Positions 23,854-32,917 of a stretch of DNA of 64,000 nt are shown here, in pieces (within the stretch, counting starts at the first letter, position 1; the number at the start of each line of letters is the position of its first letter). The notes under the pieces are model-generated. The model did no database searches, was not told the DNA's origin, and worked only from the letters and a program-made list of their open reading frames with translations. A program made the translations under genes and the position numbers. This DNA is from Brevibacterium aurantiacum (lineage in GTDB: Bacteria > Actinomycetota > Actinomycetes > Actinomycetales > Brevibacteriaceae), in NCBI RefSeq assembly GCF_900169065.1, contig NZ_FXZB01000001.1:303730-367729 (forward strand), written 5' to 3'.

Positions 23854-26331
23854 ATGAAGCACATGAACGACAGCAGTTCGCACTACAGCGTGCATTCAGC
23901 CGACACCAGCTCGTCAGCCTCCAACGGCCGTTGCCTCGATATCGACGAGGATTCTCCATTCAGCGACCTGTCGGCTGTCTACGCCTGCAGCGACCAGGCA
24001 CAGTTCGCAGCGCTCGATGCCACCAGCAGCATCTTCGTTCGCGAAGTTGCGCACTACCTCGGTCTTGCTGGTCCCGATCTGACTGTCCCCTATGACTTCG
24101 CGCCTCTCGCGGAGACCGTCCGCCGACACTGCCGTCGCAAACGCCCCCGCACGAGCTCCACAGCAGGCGCCGCTGCCAGCGCGCAGTCTCCTGCATCTTC
24201 TGCTTCGAGCGCTTCGTCCACTTCTGGCCGAAAGAAGGACCGCGGAGCTGGTCGCAGAATGCGGCGTGAGCAGAGGGAAGCCCGGGAGCACCCTGAGCCG
24301 CTTCCCGACTTTCCTGCATTCAATCCCGCGTCGACGTTCAATGGCTGGACCCATCAATACGCCTGGGCTGAAGACATCTGCGAGTACTCGACGCTCCTCG
24401 GTGCCACCACGTCGGGGGCCTATAAGCACATCACGTCTGCAATGACGCTGGTCCACGGGCTTCCACAGTTCCACCAGCGTTGCCTCGATGGCGATTTCAC
24501 CATCGAACATGTCGCATTTGTGACCCGTCGCTGCCGGGATGTCGCGTTCAGATACCTGCCCAGCATTGATGACTACTTAGCCGACAGGCGTGCAGACATC
24601 ACGATCGAAACGTTCAAGCGTTCGCTCGCTCTGAAGATCGCAGCACTTCAACCAGCACAGGAGACACTGGAGAAGGTCGCAGTCCGCCGCCGGGTCGATA
24701 TCAGCACGGGTGACGATGGGACCGCATATCTCACGTTGACTGGGCCAGCTCCAGAACTTCACGCCTGCTATAGACGGGTCGAAGCATTCGCTCGAGCCGT
24801 CTACAAGGGAAATATCGATGCATTCGGCGACCAACTGAACGATGGTGAGTCCTTCGACGACGATCGCGGCATCGACGCGCTCATGTTCGACATTCTCACT
24901 CGCACCCGACCCCAGCTGAAGCTTCGGATCACCAGCAACAACACGACAACTGGGGACATATCGAGCACGGACTTTCCGATCGATGGCCTTTTCGCTGGAC
25001 CTGACGGTGTCCCCATGTCGCCCGAGGAATCTCTGCTCGATTGCATCGAACGGACCTTTGGTCAGATGAACGACGAGACTTCAGTACCGGCCGGCGCAAA
25101 CGACCAAGAGCATGCAGCCGGGCAAGGACGGGCCGCCGCCCAAGGACAGGGCGACAGCCAGGAACAGACCACCAGCAAAGGACAGGCTGCATCCGACTAC
25201 TGGTTGCGCGACCCGCGATTCTTCGAAGCCATGATCAACAGTCGGCCGACACCGGGTAGGGCATTCTGGCCGCCCGGGACCGACCCGCAGACACCGCTCG
25301 ACGATGATTCCTCGTCCCCATATGACGGATCGACAAGTACGGTCAGCTACGAGGTTCTCCTCGACTTACCCACCCACGAATATTGGCTTTCCCACCAAGC
25401 ACGGACGACGATCACCGTCCCCATGTTCACACTGCTCAGCCAGTTCCTCGGCACTTCAGATGACGAGACAAGTACCGAACCGGCCCGGACGCCGAAGACA
25501 CCTGCCAATGCAGAGGCCCCACCCGTAGAAGTTAAAACAGCCGAGGGTAAAGAAACAGATGCAGATGTTTGCGATCTGGCCGGGATGCTTCCGGACGGCT
25601 CCCCTCTGCCAGCCGACATGGCACGCAGGCTCGCCGGATATGCGTCAACATGGACACGCATCCTCACGGATCCAGCGACCGGCACACCACTGGATGCGAA
25701 GGCGATCAACTACACGATCCCCAACAGCGTTCGCCAGCCCCTTTCCGCCCAATGGATGAACTGCACCATGCCCGGGTGCACTCGGCGGGCCGAACTCACA
25801 GAAGTCGATCACATCATCCCCTTCGACCACAGCAGCCCACAAAGCGGTGGCCACACCCGATTCGGCAACCTGCACAATCTCTGCAAACTTCATCACCAGG
25901 CAAAGACAGACCGGAAGTTCTCGGTCAGAATGACCGAACCTGGACGGCTCGAGTACATTTTCAGACACGGGATCACGACGGAAGTCATGCCGCCTGACAA
26001 CCCGATCAATGTCGAGCATGCCAAGCTGTTCCTCAAGTATTTCGCGACACCGCCACCACAAACGGCTGCCCCACCCCCAACTGCGGCCTCGCCGAGAGCT
26101 GCCCCGTGTGCCACAGAGGCTCCCCCACGGCAGACGGACGAACAGAAGGAGTCCGAGACGGCAGAAGAAAAGCCGCCGACCGCGCAGTCACAAACTGCGC
26201 AGCCGACGACTGCTCCTACCGGGAAAGGTCAGTCCCCCGTGTGGGCCGAATACGTTGACCCCTTCTCTGGCCAACCCGAGCAGAACGCGAAGCAGCAGAT
26301 CTGGGGTTCGGGTGAGAAGCCACCATTCTGA
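23854..26331 (+). CDS. DUF222/HNH endonuclease domain protein (13E12-repeat-like)
   Basis: The 825-residue protein has a DUF222 region (about 130-400, including the helical stretch around TRRCRDVAFRYLPSIDDYLA). A disordered Gln/Ala linker with repeats of GQ/AAQGQ follows (about 410-450). The C-terminal HNH domain (about 640-690) has CTMPGC...EVDHIIPF...NLHNLCKLHHQAKT: a Cys pair and the His/Asn/His metal site. A Pro/Ala/Thr/Gln tail ends the protein. Relatives form multicopy families in actinobacteria, including REP13E12 of mycobacteria; their role is unclear. The AT-rich 5' region and unusual low-complexity parts suggest a mobile or recently duplicated gene. Start is fixed by AGGAGG about 10 bases before ATG 23854. 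Confidence 0.88.
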   Translation: MKHMNDSSSHYSVHSADTSSSASNGRCLDIDEDSPFSDLSAVYACSDQAQFAALDATSSIFVREVAHYLGLAGPDLTVPYDFAPLAETVRRHCRRKRPRTSSTAGAAASAQSPASSASSASSTSGRKKDRGAGRRMRREQREAREHPEPLPDFPAFNPASTFNGWTHQYAWAEDICEYSTLLGATTSGAYKHITSAMTLVHGLPQFHQRCLDGDFTIEHVAFVTRRCRDVAFRYLPSIDDYLADRRADITIETFKRSLALKIAALQPAQETLEKVAVRRRVDISTGDDGTAYLTLTGPAPELHACYRRVEAFARAVYKGNIDAFGDQLNDGESFDDDRGIDALMFDILTRTRPQLKLRITSNNTTTGDISSTDFPIDGLFAGPDGVPMSPEESLLDCIERTFGQMNDETSVPAGANDQEHAAGQGRAAAQGQGDSQEQTTSKGQAASDYWLRDPRFFEAMINSRPTPGRAFWPPGTDPQTPLDDDSSSPYDGSTSTVSYEVLLDLPTHEYWLSHQARTTITVPMFTLLSQFLGTSDDETSTEPARTPKTPANAEAPPVEVKTAEGKETDADVCDLAGMLPDGSPLPADMARRLAGYASTWTRILTDPATGTPLDAKAINYTIPNSVRQPLSAQWMNCTMPGCTRRAELTEVDHIIPFDHSSPQSGGHTRFGNLHNLCKLHHQAKTDRKFSVRMTEPGRLEYIFRHGITTEVMPPDNPINVEHAKLFLKYFATPPPQTAAPPPTAASPRAAPCATEAPPRQTDEQKESETAEEKPPTAQSQTAQPTTAPTGKGQSPVWAEYVDPFSGQPEQNAKQQIWGSGEKPPF

Positions 26332-26370
26332 TGATCAGCCAGATGATGAAGCTTCAGCCAACGTATTGGG

Positions 26371-27570
26371 TCAGCAGACTTCGAAGAGTCCGGCCGCTCC
26401 CTGACCGCCGCCGATGCACATCGTGACGACGACATACTTGACTCCGCGGCGACGCCCCTCGATGAGAGCGTGACCGACCAGGCGGGCACCGGTCATTCCG
26501 TAAGGGTGACCGACCGAGATTCCTCCACCGTCGACGTTGTACTTCTCTGGATCGATCCCGAGGCGGTCACGGCAGTAGAGAGCCTGGACCGCGAATGCTT
26601 CGTTGAGCTCCCACAGACCGATGTCATCGATGGACAGTCCCTGCGCCTTGAGCAGCTTCGGAATCGCAAAGACGGGACCGATCCCCATCTCGTCGGGATC
26701 GCAGCCAGCGACGGCCATGCCCCGATAGATGCCCAGTGGCTCCAGTCCACGTCGGCTCGCTTCATCACTCGACATCAGTACCGAAGCAGAGGCTCCGTCA
26801 GACAGCTGTGAAGCATTGCCAGCGGTGATGCTTGGGACCTTCGAAGCGTCGCCGGGCTTGAGGACTGGGTTCAGACCAGCCAAGCTCTCCAAGGTCGTCG
26901 ACGGACGGTTCCCTTCATCGCGCTCGAGAGTCACCTGTTGAGCCGAGGTTTCCTTGGTCTCCTTGTCCACGACGATCTTCGTCGTCGGCAACGCGACGAT
27001 CTCGTCGTCGAACCGGCCAGCCTCCTGGGCTGCGGCAGTCCGCTGCTGCGAAGAAAACGCGTACTCGTCCTGTGCTTCCCGGCTGATGCCATAGCGTTCG
27101 GCCACAACCTCGGCGGTGGCGAGCATCGGGTAGTAGATTCCGGGAACATGTTCGACCAGCCACGGGTCCTTCGCCCGGAACATATTCATCTTGTCGTTCT
27201 GCACCAGGGACACAGACTCCATGCCGCCGCCGACTGCAATCTCCTGGCCATCGAAGAGGATCTGCTTGGCAGCGGTGGCGATCCCCATCAGCCCGGAGGA
27301 GCACTGACGATCAATCGTCATTCCTGAGACCGTTGTCGGGAGGCCGGCTCGCAGTGCCGCCTGGCGAGCGACGTTGGTGGATTGGCTGCCCTGCTGCAGG
27401 GCTGCACCGAAGACGACGTCTTCGACTTCGCCCCCTTCCAGACCTGCCCGTGAGACAGCGTGGGAAATGGCGTGACCCGCCAATTCCTGGGCTTGGGTGT
27501 CGTTGAACGCACCCTTGTACGCCTTTCCGATCGGAGTTCTAGCAGTGGAGACGATGACTGCTTCGCGCAT
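26371..27570 (-). CDS. Acetyl-CoA C-acyltransferase (thiolase)
   Basis: A 399-residue thiolase with its nucleophile Cys in [10 protein letters not shown] (about 90), the His in [16 protein letters not shown] (about 350) and the acid/base Cys in [15 protein letters not shown] (about 384). It cleaves 3-ketoacyl-CoA to acetyl-CoA in beta-oxidation, or condenses two acetyl-CoA; sequence cannot separate the two directions. It lies downstream of an SDR reductase on the same strand, separated by a 143-base spacer with a tandem repeat array. It converges on the HNH gene with only 39 bases between stops. Confidence 0.93.
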   Translation of the reverse strand: MREAVIVSTARTPIGKAYKGAFNDTQAQELAGHAISHAVSRAGLEGGEVEDVVFGAALQQGSQSTNVARQAALRAGLPTTVSGMTIDRQCSSGLMGIATAAKQILFDGQEIAVGGGMESVSLVQNDKMNMFRAKDPWLVEHVPGIYYPMLATAEVVAERYGISREAQDEYAFSSQQRTAAAQEAGRFDDEIVALPTTKIVVDKETKETSAQQVTLERDEGNRPSTTLESLAGLNPVLKPGDASKVPSITAGNASQLSDGASASVLMSSDEASRRGLEPLGIYRGMAVAGCDPDEMGIGPVFAIPKLLKAQGLSIDDIGLWELNEAFAVQALYCRDRLGIDPEKYNVDGGGISVGHPYGMTGARLVGHALIEGRRRGVKYVVVTMCIGGGQGAAGLFEVC

Positions 27571-27619
27571 GACGTGCCTTTCTTCAGTGAGGTGCGCCGG
27601 ACCGGAGTTCGTCGCGATG

Positions 27620-27704
27620 TCAGTGGGACTAGATTGTCAGTAGGACCAGAGTCTCAATGAGACCAAAGTGTCTGTGAGACCAGAATGCCAGTGGGACCGG
27701 AGTC
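27620..27704. repeat. Five 17-bp tandem repeats between the SDR and thiolase genes
   Basis: Five contiguous degenerate copies start at 27620, 27637, 27654, 27671 and 27688. The consensus is TCAGTGGGACCAGAGTG and each copy matches 14-15 of 17 positions. The array fills the space from 9 bases past the SDR stop to 49 bases before the thiolase start, so any thiolase promoter or leader would overlap it. Confidence 0.88.
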
Positions 27705-27713
27705 CGCTGTTGG

Positions 27714-28457
27714 TCAGTTTTTCGGCCCTCCAGCGACATAGATGACCTGGCCGGAGACGAAGCCGGCTCCCTCTGAGGCGAGGAATGATGCCGTGTGAGC
27801 AATGTCTTCGGGCTTTCCCGTGCGCGCAACGGGAATCTGTCCGACTCCCGCTGCGATGAAGTCTTCGTAGTTCACGCCCATCCGCTCAGCGGTGGCTTTG
27901 GTCATGTCGGTTTCGATGAGGCCGGGAGCAATCGCGTTGGCCGTGACTCCGAACTTGCCGAGCTCGATCGCCCAGGTCTTCGTCATTCCCTGGATTCCCG
28001 CTTTGGCCGCGGAGTAGTTCGTCTGGCCACGGTTGCCCAACGCTGATGTCGACGACATCGATACGATGCGCCCGTATTTGGCCTCGACCATGTAGGCCTG
28101 AACTGCCTTGGCCATCAGGAACGCACCGCCGAGGTGGACGGAGAGGACCTTCTGGAATTCCTCGTGCGTCATCTTGAACAGCAGGTTGTCTCGCAGGATG
28201 CCGGCGTTGTTGACGAGGACTGTCGGCGCACCAAGAGTTTCGGCAACGGTCTTCACTGCTGACTCGACGGAGGCTTCGTCGGAGACATCGGTGTCGATCC
28301 CCAGCCCCTTCACGCCTGCGGCTTCAACGGCCTTGACCGTATCTTCAGTCGGACCCATGTCGAGGATCGCAACGTTCATTCCGTCTGCTGCCAGGCGCTG
28401 GGCGATAGCGGCTCCGATGCCGCGGCCGCCACCTGTGACGATTGCTGTCCGAGTCAT
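27714..28457 (-). CDS. Short-chain dehydrogenase/reductase (3-oxoacyl reductase FabG-like)
   Basis: A 247-residue classical SDR. The dinucleotide site is VTGGGRGIGAAIA (about 7-19), the structural motif is VNNAGI (about 86), and the catalytic Ser...Tyr-xxx-Lys lies in SMSSTSALGNRGQTNYSAAK (about 137-156). The C-terminal EGAGFVSGQVIYVAGG is typical of FabG/PhaB enzymes. It likely reduces 3-oxoacyl-CoA or -ACP or runs the reverse reaction with the thiolase next to it. GGAGG precedes ATG 28457; the open frame upstream to 28547 has no SDR similarity. Confidence 0.92.
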   Translation of the reverse strand: MTRTAIVTGGGRGIGAAIAQRLAADGMNVAILDMGPTEDTVKAVEAAGVKGLGIDTDVSDEASVESAVKTVAETLGAPTVLVNNAGILRDNLLFKMTHEEFQKVLSVHLGGAFLMAKAVQAYMVEAKYGRIVSMSSTSALGNRGQTNYSAAKAGIQGMTKTWAIELGKFGVTANAIAPGLIETDMTKATAERMGVNYEDFIAAGVGQIPVARTGKPEDIAHTASFLASEGAGFVSGQVIYVAGGPKN

Positions 28458-28878
28458 GACGATTTTCCTCCGAAATGCTGGTTCGTGATTGGGCGCGACA
28501 ACAGTGATGTGGATCTCACCTCTCGCAACTTCCACCATAGACCACATTTCTCACTGAACGATTGTTTGCTCAGGAATTGGGATCTCGACTTCCCGCGACT
28601 GCCGACCAATGCTCACTTCAACACCGCACCCTGGGCGACCGACCCCAGCTCCGACCACCACAGGAGCACAACACGAGCCGACCAGACTGCACCGCATCGC
28701 GGTGTGAGAACAAAAGTCAACGATTTCCAAAATGAGATTGACATCACATTTGATGATGTATAGGTTCCATTCTAAGCCTCAATCGAATATTCGTTCAGAT
28801 TGGCTTCGGGGCCTATTCAGGCATCCCGACAATTTAAAGGAGCGCTGTTGCTCCGTCTCACTTTTCAAAGGAGAAAAG
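28458..28878. promoter_or_regulatory. 421-base divergent spacer between the SDR gene and livJ
   Basis: The spacer has no supported gene. An imperfect palindrome at 28555-28572 (TGAACGATTGTTTGCTCA) is about 98 bases before the SDR start and could be a TetR-type operator; only 5 of 9 half-site positions agree. The livJ promoter lies at 28738-28766 and is listed separately. Composition is AT-richer near the promoter. Confidence 0.45.
28738..28766 (+). promoter_or_regulatory. Strong sigma70-type promoter of the liv operon
   Basis: A perfect TTGACA (28738-28743) is followed after 17 bases by TAGGTT (28761-28766), which fits the actinobacterial TAnnnT -10. It predicts a leader of about 105 bases before livJ. 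Confidence 0.65.
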
Positions 28879-30105
28879 ATGACCTCAATCCCGCGAAGGG
28901 CGAGCCGTCCTGTGCTTGCTGCGGCCGTCATCAGCACATTTGCACTGGCTCTCGGCGCATGCGGTGGGGGCGGTGGAAGCGGAGACTCCGGAGGCGGCGA
29001 TGAATCTGTAGTCATCGGCTATACAGGTCCCCTGAGCGGCGGAGGGGCAGCCTATGGAGAGAACGTCCAGACCGGACTCCAGATGGCTGTCGACGATATC
29101 AACAAAGATGGGCTCGAAGTCGACGGGAAAAAGGTCACCATCGAGCTCAAGTCCCTCGACGACAAGTATGCGCCGTCCACCGCAGCCAGCAATGCACAGC
29201 GACTGGCAGATCAGGACAAAGCCCCTGTTGTCGTCTCCCCCAATGCCGGGGCCATCAAGGCGATCCAGCAGATCAACGACGGTCGCTCCAAGTTCTTGAT
29301 CTCCGCGTACACCTCGGATCCTGCCATCGTGCAGGCCGACAATCCGCTGACGATGATGATTCCGCCGAACTTCGAGTCCTATGCCAAACCGTTCACTGAG
29401 CAGGGAATGAAGCATGGCGGCAAGAAGCTCGCTCTGCTCGGCACCCAGAGCGAATACGGTCAGCAGTGGACGAAGGCGATCACGGACGAGTGGAAGAAGG
29501 CCGACGGCAAAATCGGTGCAGACAACAGCATTGACTATGCCACCGTCTCGGACTTCGCCGGCCCAGTCTCGAAGGCGCTGTCAGAGAAGCCGGACAGCAT
29601 CTTCGTCGGTGGCCCTTCACAGCCGACCGCACTGATCATGGAAGAGGCGAAGAAGCAGGGCTTCAAGGGCAGCTTCCTTGTGATGGACCAGGCGAAACTC
29701 GACGAGATGGCAACCGTGACCAAGCTCGAGAACCTGACGAACTCCGTTGGAGTGCTGCCAGTCAAGGAATACGAGGATCCGGGCACAAAGGACTTCCTCA
29801 AGCACTTCGCGGAAGTTGCCGGTGAGAAGAAGGTCGCGACCAGCGAGACTGCGCTGAACTATCAGAGCATCGCCATCATCGCCAAGGCGATGGAAGAAGC
29901 GGGTACAACCAGCGATCCAGAGAAGATTCGGGCAGCGATCCCCGACGCACTCAGCAAGGTCGATGACAAGTACAAGGTCAACGGCTTCCCGACCGAAATC
30001 TCAGATGAGGGCCACCTGGTCAACCCTGAGCTGGAGGTCACCTACCTCGACAAGGACGAGAAGTACACGAAGGTACCCGTAGAGCAGGTATCCGACGCCA
30101 AGTAG
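28879..30105 (+). CDS. livJ: Branched-chain amino acid ABC transporter substrate-binding lipoprotein
   Basis: The 408-residue protein begins at ATG 28879 behind AAAGGAGA. It has a lipoprotein signal with lipobox LGAC (Cys about 24) and a Gly/Ser linker. The type I periplasmic-binding fold of the LivJ group follows: VVIGYTGPLSGGGAAYGENVQTG, then ISAYTSDPAIVQADN and SIFVGGPSQPTALIMEEAKKQG. It is tethered outside the membrane and delivers leucine/isoleucine/valine-type amino acids or related amides to LivHM. The ligand may differ, as many Liv paralogs bind urea, amides or aromatics. It is first in livJ-H-M-G-F with a hairpin before livH. Confidence 0.92.
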   Translation: MTSIPRRASRPVLAAAVISTFALALGACGGGGGSGDSGGGDESVVIGYTGPLSGGGAAYGENVQTGLQMAVDDINKDGLEVDGKKVTIELKSLDDKYAPSTAASNAQRLADQDKAPVVVSPNAGAIKAIQQINDGRSKFLISAYTSDPAIVQADNPLTMMIPPNFESYAKPFTEQGMKHGGKKLALLGTQSEYGQQWTKAITDEWKKADGKIGADNSIDYATVSDFAGPVSKALSEKPDSIFVGGPSQPTALIMEEAKKQGFKGSFLVMDQAKLDEMATVTKLENLTNSVGVLPVKEYEDPGTKDFLKHFAEVAGEKKVATSETALNYQSIAIIAKAMEEAGTTSDPEKIRAAIPDALSKVDDKYKVNGFPTEISDEGHLVNPELEVTYLDKDEKYTKVPVEQVSDAK

Positions 30106-30133
30106 TCACCATCGTCTAGTAGTCACCATTGTC

Positions 30134-30180
30134 GGCGCTTCCCGCAGCGGGGTATGAGCTTCATACCCCGCTGTGGCGCC
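30134..30180 (+). terminator. Intra-operon hairpin between livJ and livH
   Basis: An inner 13-base stem (30145-30157 with 30161-30173) and an outer GGCGC/GCGCC (30134-30138 with 30176-30180) form a strong hairpin with no T tract. It is 29 bases past the livJ stop and 28 bases before livH. It probably attenuates or stabilises the transcript so that the binding protein is made in excess over the permease. Upstream, TAGTCACCAT occurs twice at a 17-base interval (about 30104-30130). Confidence 0.7.
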
Positions 30181-30207
30181 GTCTGACGTCCTGTGAGGAT
30201 TCGCTTC

Positions 30208-31074
30208 ATGACCCTTTTCATCCAACAGCTCTTCAACGGCGTTGCACTCGGCGGTGTGTACTGCCTTGCAGCAATCGGTCTCACCCTAGTCTTCGGCGTC
30301 CTGCGCATCCCCAACCTGGCGCACGGTTCGCTGTACATGCTCGGCGCCTACGTCACCTACTTCTTCCTGACCACGGTTGGAGTGCCCTATGTGGCAGCCA
30401 TCGGCATTGCAGCACTCATCCTGTTCGTCCTCGGTGTGCTGCTCGAACGCTTGGTCTTCCACCCTCTGCGTAACTCACCGCACACCCATCACATGATTGC
30501 GGCCATCGGCGCCATGTTCTTCTTCCAGGCCGTGGCACAGGCGATCTGGGGCGCCGATTTCCGGCGGATGGAGACACCGATCTCGGGAAGCCTGCGTATT
30601 CTGGGCGCTGAGATCTCCGCACAGCGCATCGTGATCATCGTGACTGCAGTCGTCGTGCTCTCTCTGCTGACATGGTTCATCAAACGATCCATCCACGGCC
30701 AGACGATCGAAGCCATCGAACAAGACCGGACAGGATCGGCTCTGGTCGGAATCAACCCCGCCATGGTCTCGATGCTGACTCTTGGCTTGTCCGCGCTTCT
30801 GGTCACAATCGCGGCCGGCCTCGTCTCTCCCATCAACCTCCTCTCCCCCACGATGGGTGACTCGCTCAACCTCAAGGTGTTTGCGATCATCATCCTCGGC
30901 GGCCTCGGATCGTTGCCGGGCGCCATCGTCGGCAGCTTCGCGCTGGCGATAGCGGAGACGATGACCTCAACCTATATCTCCTCGGCTGTCGGAGAAGCGG
31001 TGGCCTTCATCGTTCTGGTGGCGGTGCTCGCGATCAAACCCACAGGCCTGTTCGCAAAGGCGGTGCAGCGATGA
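30208..31074 (+). CDS. livH: Branched-chain amino acid ABC permease LivH
   Basis: A 288-residue permease with about 8 helices. It shows LFNGVALGGVYCLAAIGLTLVFG at the start and the coupling-loop EAA-like segment (IEAIEQDRTGSALVGINPAMV, about 170-190). It forms the channel with LivM. I use ATG 30208 because GTGAGGA lies about 10 bases before it; the GTG at 30193 would place the ribosome site inside the gene. It overlaps livM by 4 bases. Confidence 0.93.
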   Translation: MTLFIQQLFNGVALGGVYCLAAIGLTLVFGVLRIPNLAHGSLYMLGAYVTYFFLTTVGVPYVAAIGIAALILFVLGVLLERLVFHPLRNSPHTHHMIAAIGAMFFFQAVAQAIWGADFRRMETPISGSLRILGAEISAQRIVIIVTAVVVLSLLTWFIKRSIHGQTIEAIEQDRTGSALVGINPAMVSMLTLGLSALLVTIAAGLVSPINLLSPTMGDSLNLKVFAIIILGGLGSLPGAIVGSFALAIAETMTSTYISSAVGEAVAFIVLVAVLAIKPTGLFAKAVQR

Positions 31075-32147
31075 ATGCACTGAAGAATCCCCGCATCCTC
31101 GGCACACTGGCTGTGCTGCTCATCATCGCCCTGACACCGGTGGCTTTCGGCGACGAGAACTACATCATGCGCGTGATCACCGTCGGACTGTGTTCGGCGA
31201 TCGCGGTCTACGGCATGAACATCATCCTCGGCTTCACCGGGCAGCTGTCGCTGGCCCAGGGTGGCTTCTTCGGCATCGGGGCTTACACGGTCGGATTGCT
31301 GACGACGGATTTCGATTGGTCATTCTGGCAGGCCTTCCTCGTCGGCGTGGTCGGCACCTCCGCCATCGGTTACCTGTTCGGACTCATCGCACTGCGTACG
31401 AAGGACGAGTACTTCGCCATCTTCACGATGGCCATCGGCTTCATCATCTATCTGACCATCAGCCGATGGGAATCGGTGACTCACGCCCATTCCGGAGTCA
31501 ACAATGTGAAGTTCCCCGAGGCTGGGGATCTGATCGATTTCAGCAACCCGACGGCGATGTTCTATCTCGTCTTCATCATCCTTCTGGCCTGCGTCTACGT
31601 CACGTATGCGATCCGTCGCTCCAGCGTTGGTCGCACACTGCTGACGATTCGAACCAGCGAGGACCTTGCCGACGCGATCGGCGTGAATGTGGGGCTGAGC
31701 AAGCAGCTCGCCTTCGCTGCGTCAGCCTTCTTCGGCGGCATCGGCGGCGGCCTCTATGCCTCCGTCGTCGGTTTCATCGGCCCCGATGCTGCGACCGTGG
31801 ACAAGACATTCGAGTTTCTGATGTTCATCCTGGTCGGAGGCATGGGCACTGTGGCCGGGCCGCTGGTGGGCACCATGATCGTGACGTTCCTGTTCGAACT
31901 CTTCCAGGACTTCCAGGCCTACCGGTTCATCGTGCTCGGGCCCATCATCATTGCACTCGTGATCTTCGCCCCGCGCGGAGTCGTGGGGTACCTGGGTGGG
32001 TTCATCGACAAACGAGCGCGAAAGCGACGAATCGGCTCCGCTCGCAAGGACGGCTCAACTCCTGCCGGCACTCCGAGCAGCGCTGACGCTGCCGGTCACC
32101 GAGGAGCTCCCGCCGACACCATCACCACGACCGAGGAGAAGAAGTGA
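31071..32147 (+). CDS. livM: Branched-chain amino acid ABC permease LivM
   Basis: A 358-residue permease with about 9-10 helices. The LivM signature NIILGFTGQLSLAQGGFFGIGAY is at about 48-70, and the loop RTSEDLADAIGVNVGLSKQLAF near 195 is the ATPase-contact segment. The last 45 residues are a Lys/Arg then Ala/Thr-rich cytoplasmic tail. ATG overlaps the livH stop (ATGA), and its own stop overlaps the livG GTG. Confidence 0.93.
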   Translation: MNALKNPRILGTLAVLLIIALTPVAFGDENYIMRVITVGLCSAIAVYGMNIILGFTGQLSLAQGGFFGIGAYTVGLLTTDFDWSFWQAFLVGVVGTSAIGYLFGLIALRTKDEYFAIFTMAIGFIIYLTISRWESVTHAHSGVNNVKFPEAGDLIDFSNPTAMFYLVFIILLACVYVTYAIRRSSVGRTLLTIRTSEDLADAIGVNVGLSKQLAFAASAFFGGIGGGLYASVVGFIGPDAATVDKTFEFLMFILVGGMGTVAGPLVGTMIVTFLFELFQDFQAYRFIVLGPIIIALVIFAPRGVVGYLGGFIDKRARKRRIGSARKDGSTPAGTPSSADAAGHRGAPADTITTTEEKK

Positions 32148-32917
32148 CGCTGCTCGAAATCAGAGGCCTCGGGAAACGCTTCGGCGGACTTGATGCCGTG
32201 AAGAATGTCGACCTCGATGTGCAGGAAGGACAGATCACCGCTGTGATCGGTCCCAACGGTGCCGGCAAGTCAACTCTGTTCAACCTCATCCATGGGTTCT
32301 ATCGCCCCACCGCTGGGACCGTGTCCTTCAACGGGCGGGATATCACCCACTCGTCTCCGCACAACTCGGTCAACGGGGGAATTGCGCGAACCTTCCAGAC
32401 GACGCACCTCTTCGACGACTCCACACTGTTGGAGAACGTGTTGGCCGGTCGCATCGTCCGGTCCAAGTCCAATGTCTTCGACGCGATCTTCCACACTCCG
32501 CGGCATCGCCGGGAATCGGCACTCAATCAGGACAAGGCGCTCGAAGCGCTCGACTTCTGCGGTGTCGCCGAATTCCGGCACGACCTTGCGTCCAATGTTC
32601 CGCAGGAAGTGCAGAAGCGCACGGCCGTCGCGATGGCATTGGCGACCGAACCTGAGCTGATACTCCTCGATGAACCTGCTGGAGGCATCCCCGAGGAGGA
32701 GACCACGGACTTCGGCAATCTCATTCGCTCTCTGCCCGGTCGCGGGGTGTCGGTGCTGCTGGTCGAACACAAGATGTCGATGATCATGGGCCTAGCAGAC
32801 ACGATCCTCGTTCTCGATCACGGTCAGAAACTGGCGATCGGCTCCCCCGCGGAGATCCAGAGCAATCCGGACGTGATTCGTGCCTACTTGGGATCGACCA
32901 AGGATGAGGAGAACTGA
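32144..32917 (+). CDS. livG: Branched-chain amino acid ABC transporter ATPase LivG
   Basis: A 257-residue ABC ATPase from GTG 32144. It has Walker A GPNGAGKST (about 38), a Q-loop in IARTFQTTHLF and Walker B ELILLDEPAGG. The ABC signature position reads SNVPQEVQKR instead of the usual LSxGQxR, a clear divergence from the consensus. The C-terminal IQSNPDVIRAYLG is the Liv-specific tail. It pairs with LivF to drive import. It overlaps livM by 4 bases and abuts livF (TGATG). Confidence 0.92.
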   Translation: MTLLEIRGLGKRFGGLDAVKNVDLDVQEGQITAVIGPNGAGKSTLFNLIHGFYRPTAGTVSFNGRDITHSSPHNSVNGGIARTFQTTHLFDDSTLLENVLAGRIVRSKSNVFDAIFHTPRHRRESALNQDKALEALDFCGVAEFRHDLASNVPQEVQKRTAVAMALATEPELILLDEPAGGIPEEETTDFGNLIRSLPGRGVSVLLVEHKMSMIMGLADTILVLDHGQKLAIGSPAEIQSNPDVIRAYLGSTKDEEN

